This document shows, piece by piece, positions 1 through 9,091 of a stretch of DNA of 64,000 nt. Made by a program: the position numbers and the translations under genes. The notes beneath the pieces were generated by a model, which saw only the letters and a program-made list of their open reading frames with translations, did no database searches and was not told the DNA's origin. Source of the DNA: Nannochloris sp. 'desiccata' (taxonomy: Eukaryota; Chlorophyta; Trebouxiophyceae; Chlorellales; Chlorellaceae). The stretch is taken from the NCBI GenBank assembly GCA_019044685.2, contig JAGTXX020000001.1, forward strand, positions 496,001 to 560,000. The letters are read 5' to 3'. Position 1 is the stretch's first letter, and each line of letters starts with the position of its first letter.

Positions 1-48
1 TGAAAACAGTTGCAACCAAATTAAAAAATAAAATTCGAAATTTATAAA

Positions 49-3000
49 ATGAGTGATACAGAAAGTGAAGGAAGCGATTTGGAGCTCCAGCTCACCGAGC
101 CCGACTGCAGTGAAGAAGAAGAGTCCGATGAGGCTTACAGCGGTTCTAGTAGCGAAGATGAAGCCAGCGAAGATGATCAAGAGCCAGTGAAAGAGGCAGT
201 AAAAGCAGCACCAAAAGTCAAGCTCATGATGCAAGAGGAGGAAGACGTTGAGGACGAAATTCAACAAAATGAAATTCAGGTTTTTGAAAACAATGAAGAA
301 GAGAACGAGGAAATCAACGAAGAAGGGGAAGAAGACTGCCAGCCTTCTAGGCAGCAGCAAGCTGACCGCCGCGAGAAGAACATCAAGGCCATGCTTGACG
401 GTAGCTTGGATATTCACCGCAAACCTCTCCTCCCCAAGCTCTTGACCGTTCAAGATGCTGCAGCTGTCCTCCGCAAGCCTTTCAAATCCCCTCACCCCAA
501 CGCTCCTGCCCGGTCAGAAGCTCTTCGTCGTGCCCTCGTAGCTCGCAAGCAATTCGTCCCTTGGGGAGCTTCAGGGAAACCTTTCCAAGCCCCTGTCAAA
601 TTCATCCCACAATCGTCTGATGACCCGGCTGCAGAAGCTGCTGCTGCTCCAGTAGAGCTGCCTCCTGGCATAGAACCTTTAGTCCTCTGGGCACCTCCTC
701 CTAGCACAGAAGGAGAAGGAAACCCTGTCCGTGTAGATAATATGCTCACTCGCTTTCTACGTCCACATCAACGGGAAGGCGTCCAATTCATGTTTGAATG
801 CGTTTGCGGTTTACGTAGCTATGAAGGCAATGGATGCATCCTAGCAGATGATATGGGTCTTGGCAAGACATTACAAGGTATCACTTTACTCTGGACGTTA
901 CTCAACAATGGCCATGAAGCTCTCGGTGGCACCCCCCTCGCCCGCCGGATCATTATTTGCTGTCCTACCTCTCTTGTTTCCAACTGGGATTCAGAGTGTA
1001 GTAAATGGTTGAATGGACGTGTACGTACCATGCCTTTATGTGAATCTTCACGTGAAGATGTCATCTTGACTATCAATCAGTTCCTTTCCCCTCGCAACCC
1101 AGCACAGCTTCTCATCGTCTCTTATGAGACCTTCCGACTCCATGCTGAACGCTTCCAAGCTCCAGATTCTTGTGATTTGCTTATCTGCGATGAAGCCCAT
1201 CGCTTGAAAAATGATCAAACGTTAACCAATAAGGCGTTAGACTCGCTTGCATGCCGTAGAAGAGTGCTTTTATCTGGAACTCCAATGCAGAACCAACTTC
1301 AGGAATTTTATGCCATGGTCAATTTTGCTAATCCTGGTGTCCTCGGTACCCCCTCGCAGTTTAGACGCCACTACGAGTCCCCCATTTTAGCTGGTCGTGA
1401 ACCTGATGCCAGTGACGCAGAAGCAACCCTCGGTGCTGAACGATCTTCGCAGCTTTCTGAAATCGTAAATGAATTTATTTTACGAAGAACAAACTCGCTT
1501 TTATCAGCGCACTTGCCTCCTAAAGTCGTCGAAGTCGTCTGCTGTAGAATGACACCGTTACAGTATGATCTGTACTGTCATTTTGTACAGTCTCGTTCTG
1601 TCCAAAACTTGTTTGCTACCCAAAAATCTGCTCGTGCCTTATCTGCGATTACTTCTTTGCGAAAGTTGCTCAACCACCCCAAGCTCATCTACGATATGGT
1701 GCACTCTTCCCTCACTAAAAGTTCCCGTGCTACCACTTCTGAAGGTGGCGTCGAAGGTTTTGAAGATTGCGGTAAACTCTTCCCACCTGGTCTATTTGAT
1801 ACTGGCAGTCGTAGCGGCCGTGGTGGTGGCGGTGGCTTTACTGGCGGCGGCAGCGGTAGTGGTCATTTACCTCACGGCTGGGAAGCCATGTCTGGTAAAT
1901 TCGCAGTAGTAGCTCGTATGCTTGCTTTATTACGTGAACAGACCAAAGATCGTGTAGTTATCGTCTCTAATTACACTCAAACTTTAGACCTTTTCACAAA
2001 TCTCTGCCGAGAACGTGGCTACCCTGTTCTCCGTCTGGACGGCTCCACCTCTATTTCTAAACGCCAGAAGCTTGTTAAGCGTTTCAACGACCCTATGGAT
2101 GACCAATACGTTTTCTTACTGTCTTCAAAAGCAGGTGGGTGTGGCTTGAATCTCATTGGAGGCAATAGACTCATTCTTTTTGATATGTCGTGGAACCCTG
2201 CTGACGATAAACAAGCCGCTGCTCGAGTCTGGAGAGATGGCCAACGTCGTCGTGTGTACGTCTACCGATTCATGACTACTGGAACCATTGAAGAGAAAGT
2301 CTATCAACGCCAGCTGAGCAAAGAGGGACTTCAAGCAGTCGTGGACACTAAAACGAGTGGCAGTACCGGAGGCGCCAACTCAGCAGTGATGAGTCTAGAA
2401 GAGTTACGGGATCTGTTTTCGTACGATCCTGATACGCTTTCTACCACGTACGATCATATGGTGGCAACAAAGGGCTTACCTAAGAAGAAGAAACCTGATA
2501 AGCCGCTAACTAAAAAGGCAATTGCTGCTGCGAAAAAGGCCAAGAAAGCGGCAGCTAAAAAGAAAATCGAAGAGGAATTTCAGGATAGTGAAGATGAAGA
2601 AATAGAAGATGTAGTTGTATTAGATAGCGATGAGGAAGAAGAAGGAGCACAAGAAGTAGAGGAGGAGATAGTAGAAATAGAAGAAGAAGAAGATGATGAA
2701 GAATCTCCAGAGGCTGCTCTTCCCACCGCTGGCGACATCAAAGCCCTTCTCAGCAAAACCCTTGCCGAAACCGGTGGTATTTTAAAAAAACAAAACGGCA
2801 ATCCTAAAGAAGAAGATCTCGCTGCCTGGGGCCATCATTCGGATCCTACAACTGTCCCTGATGACTTAATGCAACTTACTGGTGGTAGTGATGTGACGTT
2901 TGTTTTTAGCTGCCAAGTGGATGGAAGAGATGTACCTCCCGATGCCCCTCTGGTACCTCTAGGACAGGGAAAAGCAAAGACTACTGGTGGGATACATGGT

Positions 3001-3546
3001 GGTGTAGGTGGTGGACTGCAAAGGCATATGGCTGCAGTAGCTCGACCTGCCATCACCATGCCATTGCTCGGTGCCCGTAAGAATAATACTAACAATGGCC
3101 CCTCCCCTGCTGTTGTCGGTAATAGGGTCGCCGCTGCTCCTTCCCCTGTTGCGGTTCAGAAAGAAAATCAGCAAGAAGGCAACAAGGTGGAGAAAACTGT
3201 GGTGGTGAAAAGAAAATCCAGTCTTCCTCCTCCAGCAGGAAGAAAGACCTCTCCTCCTTTTAATGCCCCTCTTAGAAGCGTCACTGTTCCTGCAAAACCT
3301 TCTGCAGTGGTGAAAGATAAAAAAGAAAGAGTGGAAATAGAAAAATCTCGTGCTTTCTCTACTGGAAAGATCGCTGGTACCAAGCGCCCCAGTCCTACAT
3401 CTCTGGCTCAAACCACAGCGATTGCCCCTGAAGATAGCAAAAAGAACCTGCCAAATGCTGATACAAAGCGCCGTTCTAGTAACCCTACTGCAGCTACCAA
3501 GAGGATGGCTATTGTTTGCGACAGCAGCGATGATGATTTCAAGTAA
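49..3546 (+). CDS. RAD54: RAD54-type SNF2 DNA translocase (homologous recombination)
   Basis: A 1165-residue intronless SWI2/SNF2 ATPase expected to act in the nucleus with RAD51, remodelling DNA and chromatin during recombination. Residues 1-110 are acidic and disordered. The helicase core follows: FLRPHQREGVQF, the Walker A segment DDMGLGKT (Lys about 273), DEAH at 381-384, SGTPMQN, and the C-terminal lobe with VIVSNYTQTLDLF and WNPADDKQAAARVWRDGQ. The order and wording match animal RAD54 rather than other SNF2 groups, including the distal block around DLAAWGHHSD...FVF. A Gly-rich insertion lies near residues 588-604. Beyond the FVF block there is an extra tail of about 200 residues, basic and Ser/Pro-rich, ending in an acidic DSSDDDFK; animal RAD54 is only about 750 residues. 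The ATG at 49 is the first in frame, and the window begins just upstream, so the promoter is cut off. Confidence 0.93.
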   Translation: MSDTESEGSDLELQLTEPDCSEEEESDEAYSGSSSEDEASEDDQEPVKEAVKAAPKVKLMMQEEEDVEDEIQQNEIQVFENNEEENEEINEEGEEDCQPSRQQQADRREKNIKAMLDGSLDIHRKPLLPKLLTVQDAAAVLRKPFKSPHPNAPARSEALRRALVARKQFVPWGASGKPFQAPVKFIPQSSDDPAAEAAAAPVELPPGIEPLVLWAPPPSTEGEGNPVRVDNMLTRFLRPHQREGVQFMFECVCGLRSYEGNGCILADDMGLGKTLQGITLLWTLLNNGHEALGGTPLARRIIICCPTSLVSNWDSECSKWLNGRVRTMPLCESSREDVILTINQFLSPRNPAQLLIVSYETFRLHAERFQAPDSCDLLICDEAHRLKNDQTLTNKALDSLACRRRVLLSGTPMQNQLQEFYAMVNFANPGVLGTPSQFRRHYESPILAGREPDASDAEATLGAERSSQLSEIVNEFILRRTNSLLSAHLPPKVVEVVCCRMTPLQYDLYCHFVQSRSVQNLFATQKSARALSAITSLRKLLNHPKLIYDMVHSSLTKSSRATTSEGGVEGFEDCGKLFPPGLFDTGSRSGRGGGGGFTGGGSGSGHLPHGWEAMSGKFAVVARMLALLREQTKDRVVIVSNYTQTLDLFTNLCRERGYPVLRLDGSTSISKRQKLVKRFNDPMDDQYVFLLSSKAGGCGLNLIGGNRLILFDMSWNPADDKQAAARVWRDGQRRRVYVYRFMTTGTIEEKVYQRQLSKEGLQAVVDTKTSGSTGGANSAVMSLEELRDLFSYDPDTLSTTYDHMVATKGLPKKKKPDKPLTKKAIAAAKKAKKAAAKKKIEEEFQDSEDEEIEDVVVLDSDEEEEGAQEVEEEIVEIEEEEDDEESPEAALPTAGDIKALLSKTLAETGGILKKQNGNPKEEDLAAWGHHSDPTTVPDDLMQLTGGSDVTFVFSCQVDGRDVPPDAPLVPLGQGKAKTTGGIHGGVGGGLQRHMAAVARPAITMPLLGARKNNTNNGPSPAVVGNRVAAAPSPVAVQKENQQEGNKVEKTVVVKRKSSLPPPAGRKTSPPFNAPLRSVTVPAKPSAVVKDKKERVEIEKSRAFSTGKIAGTKRPSPTSLAQTTAIAPEDSKKNLPNADTKRRSSNPTAATKRMAIVCDSSDDDFK

Positions 3547-3780
3547 ATTCATTGAATATGACGTTTAAAAAAACATTTTTTTTGCTGTGTAGCGATACGA
3601 GAGAAGAGAGTTAGTGCACCTAAAAGATGCTCTAGATACTTTGTATATGAGTTTAATAGTAGTATTTGTAGAGTATAACATGTGTAAAACTATTTGATAG
3701 TGCACTTACAAGACTAAGAATGGTGGATAAAATTAAAAAATCACACCGAAAAAGAAACTATCTTTATCGATATCTCGATT

Positions 3781-5043
3781 TTATTCATCGAGGACGATGA
3801 TTGTTTTATAGTTTTTCAATTCCTCTGCCGTTTTCAATATCACAGCCACGTCAATACTCTGTGGATAATGCTGCAATAGTTTTAAATTCGATGCGAAATC
3901 TCCCTGTAGTAATTCATCCCGTACCAGCAGGACCATGGCGAGACAGATCCGAAGGAGACACTCTGACCGGCCCCCCCCTGTTGCGTTTGAGTCAGAGTCG
4001 TCCAGTACCAGAGCATCCCACAGCCTAATTACGTCAGGGAAGTTAAATTCTTGCGTGAGTAACGTCGTAATCCATCGAAATGCATAAAATTGTGGAATAA
4101 CGCCATTTTTCTGTTCCAAATGAGTCCATAGCGACAGATCAAAAGATTTTAAAAAGGAAGAAAGTTTGCCGAGGGTGCCCTTAATTCCGATGATGCTATT
4201 GTCGAGCTGTTGGCAGAAATTGTCTCGGAACTCGCCCAAGAGGTCGATGAAACAGAAGAATGCAGCACATTCTGCAGAAGACGGCTGATTCAAATTTTCC
4301 AAATTTTTATTTTTCCCATTGTCATTGCTGCCACCGCTGCAACCGTCATGACCACCAACAGCAAAGGTATGATACAGCACTGCAAACAGCTCATTCATCC
4401 CTTGCACATACTGTAATCCCGGATTAAGTTTCGCAAAAATAAATAACGCACGTCGCATTGCAGCACGGTGACCGTGCACTGCTGTCGTTTGGCCACTGAA
4501 AAAATGGAGGTCTGGGTGGGTTCTATCGACATCCCTTTCAATTTGCTCTTTTATTTCGGCATCGGCAAAGAAAGCGCGCCACCGAGAAGAATCTGAAGTG
4601 CTCAGTGGATGGTCATCATGGGAGACAGTCGTCCGCTCTAAAGAAAGGGAAGTAGAAAATGTAGCACCATCAGAGACGCTGCTTCGTAGAGCGGCAGCAG
4701 CTGCTTCTTCGAGCTCCGCCGGAGGTCGGCCTAGCGTTTGCGGATCTATTACAAGCTCTCTACAAAATTGTATGTATTCTGCTTCTTTCTTCCTTATGCT
4801 TCGGCCCCATTGGGATCGTTCTAAAGGGAGGTAGCCCAGAAATAGCTGCCACACTTGAGCTCTAATAGATGGGTCAGCATCGGGGAACCCGCTCCCGGAA
4901 ACAAGAGATTTTAAATCACGGAGATTGATAAGCTCGCTGGAGAGAGCTTGGTGGAATGCAGATTTTCTGTTTATGTGTGGACTAAGTGACGCAGAAGGGG
5001 AAGTAGAAGGTGGGATGCTTTGGGAAAGAGGGTCTCCTTGCAT
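3781..5043 (-). CDS. TBC-domain Rab GTPase-activating protein, TBC1D13-like
   Basis: A 420-residue single-exon TBC protein that should speed GTP hydrolysis on a Rab GTPase in membrane traffic. Both catalytic fingers are visible: the arginine finger in ERDVDRTHPD (Arg about 174) and the glutamine finger in YVQGMNE (Gln about 214). The opening segment (PSIRAQVWQLFLGYLPLERSQW), the EDHP-like DDHPLSTSDSSRW and the closing QEFNFPDVIRLWDAL and LLQGDFASNLKLLQHYP follow TBC1D13 closely. A Gly/Asn-rich insertion sits in the middle. The ATG at 5043 gives a short disordered Ser/Pro leader. The gene is divergent from the plastid protein gene at 5435 and convergent with RAD54. The Rab substrate cannot be read from sequence. 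Confidence 0.9.
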   Translation of the reverse strand: MQGDPLSQSIPPSTSPSASLSPHINRKSAFHQALSSELINLRDLKSLVSGSGFPDADPSIRAQVWQLFLGYLPLERSQWGRSIRKKEAEYIQFCRELVIDPQTLGRPPAELEEAAAAALRSSVSDGATFSTSLSLERTTVSHDDHPLSTSDSSRWRAFFADAEIKEQIERDVDRTHPDLHFFSGQTTAVHGHRAAMRRALFIFAKLNPGLQYVQGMNELFAVLYHTFAVGGHDGCSGGSNDNGKNKNLENLNQPSSAECAAFFCFIDLLGEFRDNFCQQLDNSIIGIKGTLGKLSSFLKSFDLSLWTHLEQKNGVIPQFYAFRWITTLLTQEFNFPDVIRLWDALVLDDSDSNATGGGRSECLLRICLAMVLLVRDELLQGDFASNLKLLQHYPQSIDVAVILKTAEELKNYKTIIVLDE

Positions 5044-5434
5044 TTTGAGATCTCTTAAAGATGTGATCTAAATTTGGTTCATGAATTACAGAACCCCATA
5101 GTAGTGGGTAATGGTTTGGCTAATATAATCTTGAGAATAAGTAATTCGATGTAGAATTTTGTAGAAATTAATTCAAAGGGAGGCCGAAACAATTCAGTTG
5201 TTGTGCAATGCTGATGCTGTAGCCACATTAAAATGCTTTTGGCTTCATCAATTTTCCTAAATGTCCATTTTTAAATCCATTTACCTCTTCAACACAGACC
5301 CACCAATCAATCCTGAGGCTTCACATCATAGCTAGTTGATAAGGGCCGCCAACGATCAATCAAAACATTTTTTAAATTCATCCTGGTTAGACACTACGTA
5401 TTGACCTTTTCCGATCATAATATTCTTCCACAAA
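5044..5434. other. Intergenic divergent promoter region
   Basis: 391 bases between two divergent genes, AT-rich. I see no tRNA, repeat or extra coding exon; it presumably holds both promoters. Confidence 0.5.
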
Positions 5435-6526
5435 ATGCTGATGAATACCCCTGTGGCTCAGCCTTTCAATAAGGCGTTGCCATCTACTAAATCATCATCA
5501 TCTTTCACCGCCGCCCCTCGCCGCAGCATCTCCTTTTTGCAACGATGCAAGGCTATCACAGAACACGAACGCTACATCACTGAAGTTGCCTTTGTATCAG
5601 GAACCCCAGAAATCAACCCTTTGATCTCTGTTTTACAAGCTCAAGGCCAAACTGCTGTTGCCCCCTCAGACCGCTCAGGCCTTCATCCTTTCCTTGTCCC
5701 TTTAACAGAAGCATCAAATGGAGGCCCGTTGACCTGTTTATTACGCTGGCCTGAAGGTCATAAAGGCATGGAATTACCCATCGTCCGTATGAGTCGAGGA
5801 GATGGCACCATGGAGCTCCTTGCTCGATCCTCTGCAGAGTATTTACACCGAGCTTTGGCCGAGGAAGACTTTTTACAAAACAGCAGCTCTAGTACCACTA
5901 GTGTTGTTGCTGCTGCTGCTGGGGAAGCTGGAGCGGCTGTATACGAACCTGGCGCAGTCAAACGGAGTGGATTACCTACTTTAGAAGCGTATCTCGCTCG
6001 TAAAGCATGCTTATCTCCTGCTATTTGTGAAACCCTCGCCCTCGCTCATTTAAAAAAAGGTGATACTATGTCTGGTTTAATCACTGCAGAGTGGTATATG
6101 AGGCAAGGAAATTTCCCTGATTGGGGTCGTCCATACGAATTCGCGTGTGGGCTGTTAGCTGAGCATGGAAGACCAGAAGAAAGTAGGGATATGGCAAGAA
6201 TAGCCTTAAGGACTCCATGGTGGAGTTTGAAAAATGGCTATGAAGTGATGAAAACAGCTGCTGGCATGGATCAAATCGCACAAGGAGCTGATGCTACGCG
6301 TGCTGCGCTTGAAGAACAGGATGAAATGGCGAATGGGGGGGCGTTACAGGGTAAATTTAGAACAAATCCAAAAAGCGATAAACAGAAAAGAATGGATGAG
6401 ATGATGCATTTATTAAACAAAGCAGCTGCTGGGGAAGTCAGTTGGGATGGAATTAGAAAAGATGTTGCAAGGGAATTGGATGCAGCTGGGCTTGATACCG
6501 TTGCGAGATTCGTTGAGCTTAACTAA
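5435..6526 (+). CDS. Green-lineage plastid protein with TPR-like half, possibly PAB-like
   Basis: A 363-residue single-exon protein. The first 35 or so residues are rich in Ser, Thr, Ala and Arg with no acidic residues, which fits a chloroplast transit peptide. The conserved-looking core includes NPLISVLQAQGQTAVAPSDR, LHPFLVPLTE, LLRWPEGHKGMELPIVRM and, further on, a helical TPR-like stretch (LALAHLKKGDTMSGLITAEW, GLLAEHGRPEESRDMARIAL, RTPWWSL). This wording resembles a conserved but poorly described plant plastid family; it may be the chloroplast ATP-synthase biogenesis factor PAB, but that link is from memory and weak. A low-complexity Ser/Ala insertion sits near residues 150-168. Start: first ATG after a divergent promoter; a second ATG two codons on is equally usable. 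Confidence 0.7.
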   Translation: MLMNTPVAQPFNKALPSTKSSSSFTAAPRRSISFLQRCKAITEHERYITEVAFVSGTPEINPLISVLQAQGQTAVAPSDRSGLHPFLVPLTEASNGGPLTCLLRWPEGHKGMELPIVRMSRGDGTMELLARSSAEYLHRALAEEDFLQNSSSSTTSVVAAAAGEAGAAVYEPGAVKRSGLPTLEAYLARKACLSPAICETLALAHLKKGDTMSGLITAEWYMRQGNFPDWGRPYEFACGLLAEHGRPEESRDMARIALRTPWWSLKNGYEVMKTAAGMDQIAQGADATRAALEEQDEMANGGALQGKFRTNPKSDKQKRMDEMMHLLNKAAAGEVSWDGIRKDVARELDAAGLDTVARFVELN

Positions 6527-6654
6527 AAGAAGGAAAAAAACTGAGAGTCCTCTTTATAAAGTTTAAAAACATTTACCGTTTTTTTTTTTTTGAATTCCCT
6601 TTATCAGTTGAATTGTTTCTTATAAGATTAAAATTACAAGATCTGTTCTATTTA

Positions 6655-8871
6655 TTATACAAAATCGTCATCATTATCAGTATCATCCATAAGATTCACT
6701 ACTTCAGGCTCTTCCTCTCCTTGTTGCTGCCTGATTTTCTTGTTTCTCTGTTCCGCCGCCGAGGCCTCTGCCTCTGCCAGCTGACTCCTTTTCCCGCAGC
6801 CATTTAGAATTTTATTACCACCACGCACAGCAGCATTATCAGCTTTATCTGTATTATCTGTACCAGGCTTGACAGCTACATCTATATTACCACCACCACC
6901 ATTACCACCACCACTACTACTACCAGCGACAGCTACTTCCGCAATTTCAACTTTCCGTCGCCCTTCGAGCACCGCCGTCGCCCCAGGCCCGATTTTCAAG
7001 TACACATTTGTCCCGTACGCAGTGAAGCCAAAGTCAAGTCGTAATATATCATGTAAAACCATACCTTCTACCATCCGTTCACACTCGTCTTTGCTTAAAT
7101 TATCCTTGTTCAATTTCTTACTCTTCTGGGAAGCAGCGACAACATCACCGCCAAAGACGCAATCACCGTCACGAATCTTATTGCCACTACTATGAGTTTT
7201 AATCCATTTCTCGATTAATTGAGTCAATGTCGCTCTTTTATCGGTAGCAGGCCATGTTTTTAGTACCTCAATTGCAGTTTTACACGCCTCGCTCATGTCC
7301 ACTTTTGGTAATAGATCGCTATTAAAAACCCTCGAACTACCGACACCACCACCACCTTGAGTGCTATCAGAAACACGAAAACAGTAGTCACACATGGCAG
7401 GACACGGTGCTGGTGCTTCTGCAAAATGTCTACACAATACACCACGCCTACAACCCCCCAAAATACTATCCCCACTTCTACCTCTACCATGATAATTTGC
7501 CCCCTTCGCAGCAGCAGCAGCAGCGTCAGCAGCACAGTACCGTAACATACTTTTTAAATGCTGCTCCCAATTTGTCTCCATTGAAACGACCGCTGCTTGT
7601 CGTAAATAATCAGAAAATCGATAATAAAGGCGACAATGCGCAGGTAAACCATCACGGCCAGCACGTCCACTTTCTTGGTAGTAATTTTCTGTGGATTTTG
7701 ACATAGTATGGTGTACTACAAACCTGACGTCGGCTTTACTGACGCCCATGCCGAATGCTACTGTAGCCACAATCACTTGTAAACTCCCGTCTGACCAACT
7801 GGTGTGACAAGACATTCTTCGAGAAGGGTCTAAATCGGCATGATATGCTGCGCATGCTATGCCACGCTGACTCAGCTCTTCGGCAGTACTTTCTGCATCT
7901 TTTCTAGTCAGGCAGTACACGATGCCAGATTCTCCTGATGGAAAGTTCCATTTGATCCAGGATGCGATATCATCTAATAGTTCAACAGCTGTAGGAGGTT
8001 TGGGTTTGACCTCGTAGAATAAGTTGGGACGATCGATAGAGTTTCGGAATATTTCTGCACCATCGATTTGAAGAATGGTGGTGACATCTTCACAAACAGA
8101 CGCTGTGGCAGTCGCTGTAAGTGCTAATATAGGGACATTGGGAAATTGTTGACGTAGAATGCCGAGTTTTCTATAATCTGGCCTGAAATCGTTACCCCAA
8201 GAACTCGCACAATGGCTTTCATCAATTGCAAATCTCGATAGACGACCAGATTTATATAATTTTTCCAGCTTTGATATAAAACGTTTCGAAGAGGCGATAC
8301 GTTCTGGTGTACAGTAGAGAAGTCTTGGTGTTGTATCAGCTTGATCGAGTGATTTAAGTACGTGGTTGAGCTCTTCTTTCGAAGACAAAGAAGTCAAGGC
8401 ACTGACGGGAATATTGAGTTTGTGTAAATGAGCTACCTGGTCAACAATTAAAGCTAGTAAAGGAGAAACTACAACTGTAACATTGCCTTGTGGGTCAACA
8501 AGGGCAGGGAGTTGATAGCAGAGGGATTTGCCTCCTCCAGCGGGAAGGAGAGCAAGAGCATCCCGTCCTTGCAATGTGGCGTTGATTATCTCTCGTTGTA
8601 AAGGACGCCAGGAAGAGAGTCTAAAGACGCTACGTAGTAGATTTTGAACTTGCATATCCCAGGGGAAAGATGCTGCAGCCCAGTCAGCGACACGAGGAGC
8701 TCGAGCGTCTGCAGCTACGAGACGTTGGAGACGGTCTCTGGATTCTTGTAATGTTTGTTGGCGGTGTAAAAGATTCTCAATTTGAGATTCTAATTGTCGC
8801 AGCTGGGTTTCTACGTGAGCAAGCTCTTGTGCTAGAGCACTTGGGCTTTGATGCTGGCTTTGGTGGCTCAT
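6655..8871 (-). CDS. RECQL: RecQ-family DNA helicase, RECQ1/RECQL clade
   Basis: A 738-residue intronless 3-prime to 5-prime DNA helicase for nuclear genome maintenance. The N-terminus is a short coiled coil (about residues 12-50), as in animal RECQ1. Helicase motifs: LLPAGGGKSLCYQ (Lys about 115), motif II DESH at 217-220 followed by CASSWGNDFRPDYRKLG, ALTATAT, then YHADL, VATVAFGMGVSKADVRFVVH and QESGRAGRDG. A RecQ zinc module follows (CRHF, C-P-x2-CDYC), then a winged-helix region and an acidic, Gly-rich tail. The last part of the wording (HHTMSKSTENYYQESGRAGRDG) favours RECQ1 over BLM or WRN. Motif II has Ser where Ala is usual. The ATG at 8871 is used because the codon before it is TTG. 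A GCA/GCT-rich stretch encodes an Ala run. Confidence 0.92.
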   Translation of the reverse strand: MSHQSQHQSPSALAQELAHVETQLRQLESQIENLLHRQQTLQESRDRLQRLVAADARAPRVADWAAASFPWDMQVQNLLRSVFRLSSWRPLQREIINATLQGRDALALLPAGGGKSLCYQLPALVDPQGNVTVVVSPLLALIVDQVAHLHKLNIPVSALTSLSSKEELNHVLKSLDQADTTPRLLYCTPERIASSKRFISKLEKLYKSGRLSRFAIDESHCASSWGNDFRPDYRKLGILRQQFPNVPILALTATATASVCEDVTTILQIDGAEIFRNSIDRPNLFYEVKPKPPTAVELLDDIASWIKWNFPSGESGIVYCLTRKDAESTAEELSQRGIACAAYHADLDPSRRMSCHTSWSDGSLQVIVATVAFGMGVSKADVRFVVHHTMSKSTENYYQESGRAGRDGLPAHCRLYYRFSDYLRQAAVVSMETNWEQHLKSMLRYCAADAAAAAAKGANYHGRGRSGDSILGGCRRGVLCRHFAEAPAPCPAMCDYCFRVSDSTQGGGGVGSSRVFNSDLLPKVDMSEACKTAIEVLKTWPATDKRATLTQLIEKWIKTHSSGNKIRDGDCVFGGDVVAASQKSKKLNKDNLSKDECERMVEGMVLHDILRLDFGFTAYGTNVYLKIGPGATAVLEGRRKVEIAEVAVAGSSSGGGNGGGGNIDVAVKPGTDNTDKADNAAVRGGNKILNGCGKRSQLAEAEASAAEQRNKKIRQQQGEEEPEVVNLMDDTDNDDDFV

Positions 8872-9091
8872 CAATACGTTTGATCACTATAAATTTTTTA
8901 ACGGATCATTATTGCGAAGATTGCAAAATAATGCTCTACATTTCTTACCATTTGAAATAATCAAATACTACGTTCATACATTAGAGTACAAAAAGTAAAA
9001 TAACCAAAAACTTGTCAAACATTTAATTTATTCCAGAGCGGCAATCCCAACGCTGCCAAGCTGCCCAGAGAGCCTTTTGCTGCTTCGCTCG

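Noticed and set aside
2959..3552. 197-codon open frame antisense to the RAD54 C-terminus
   Set aside because: A shadow of the repetitive RAD54 tail; no recognisable content.
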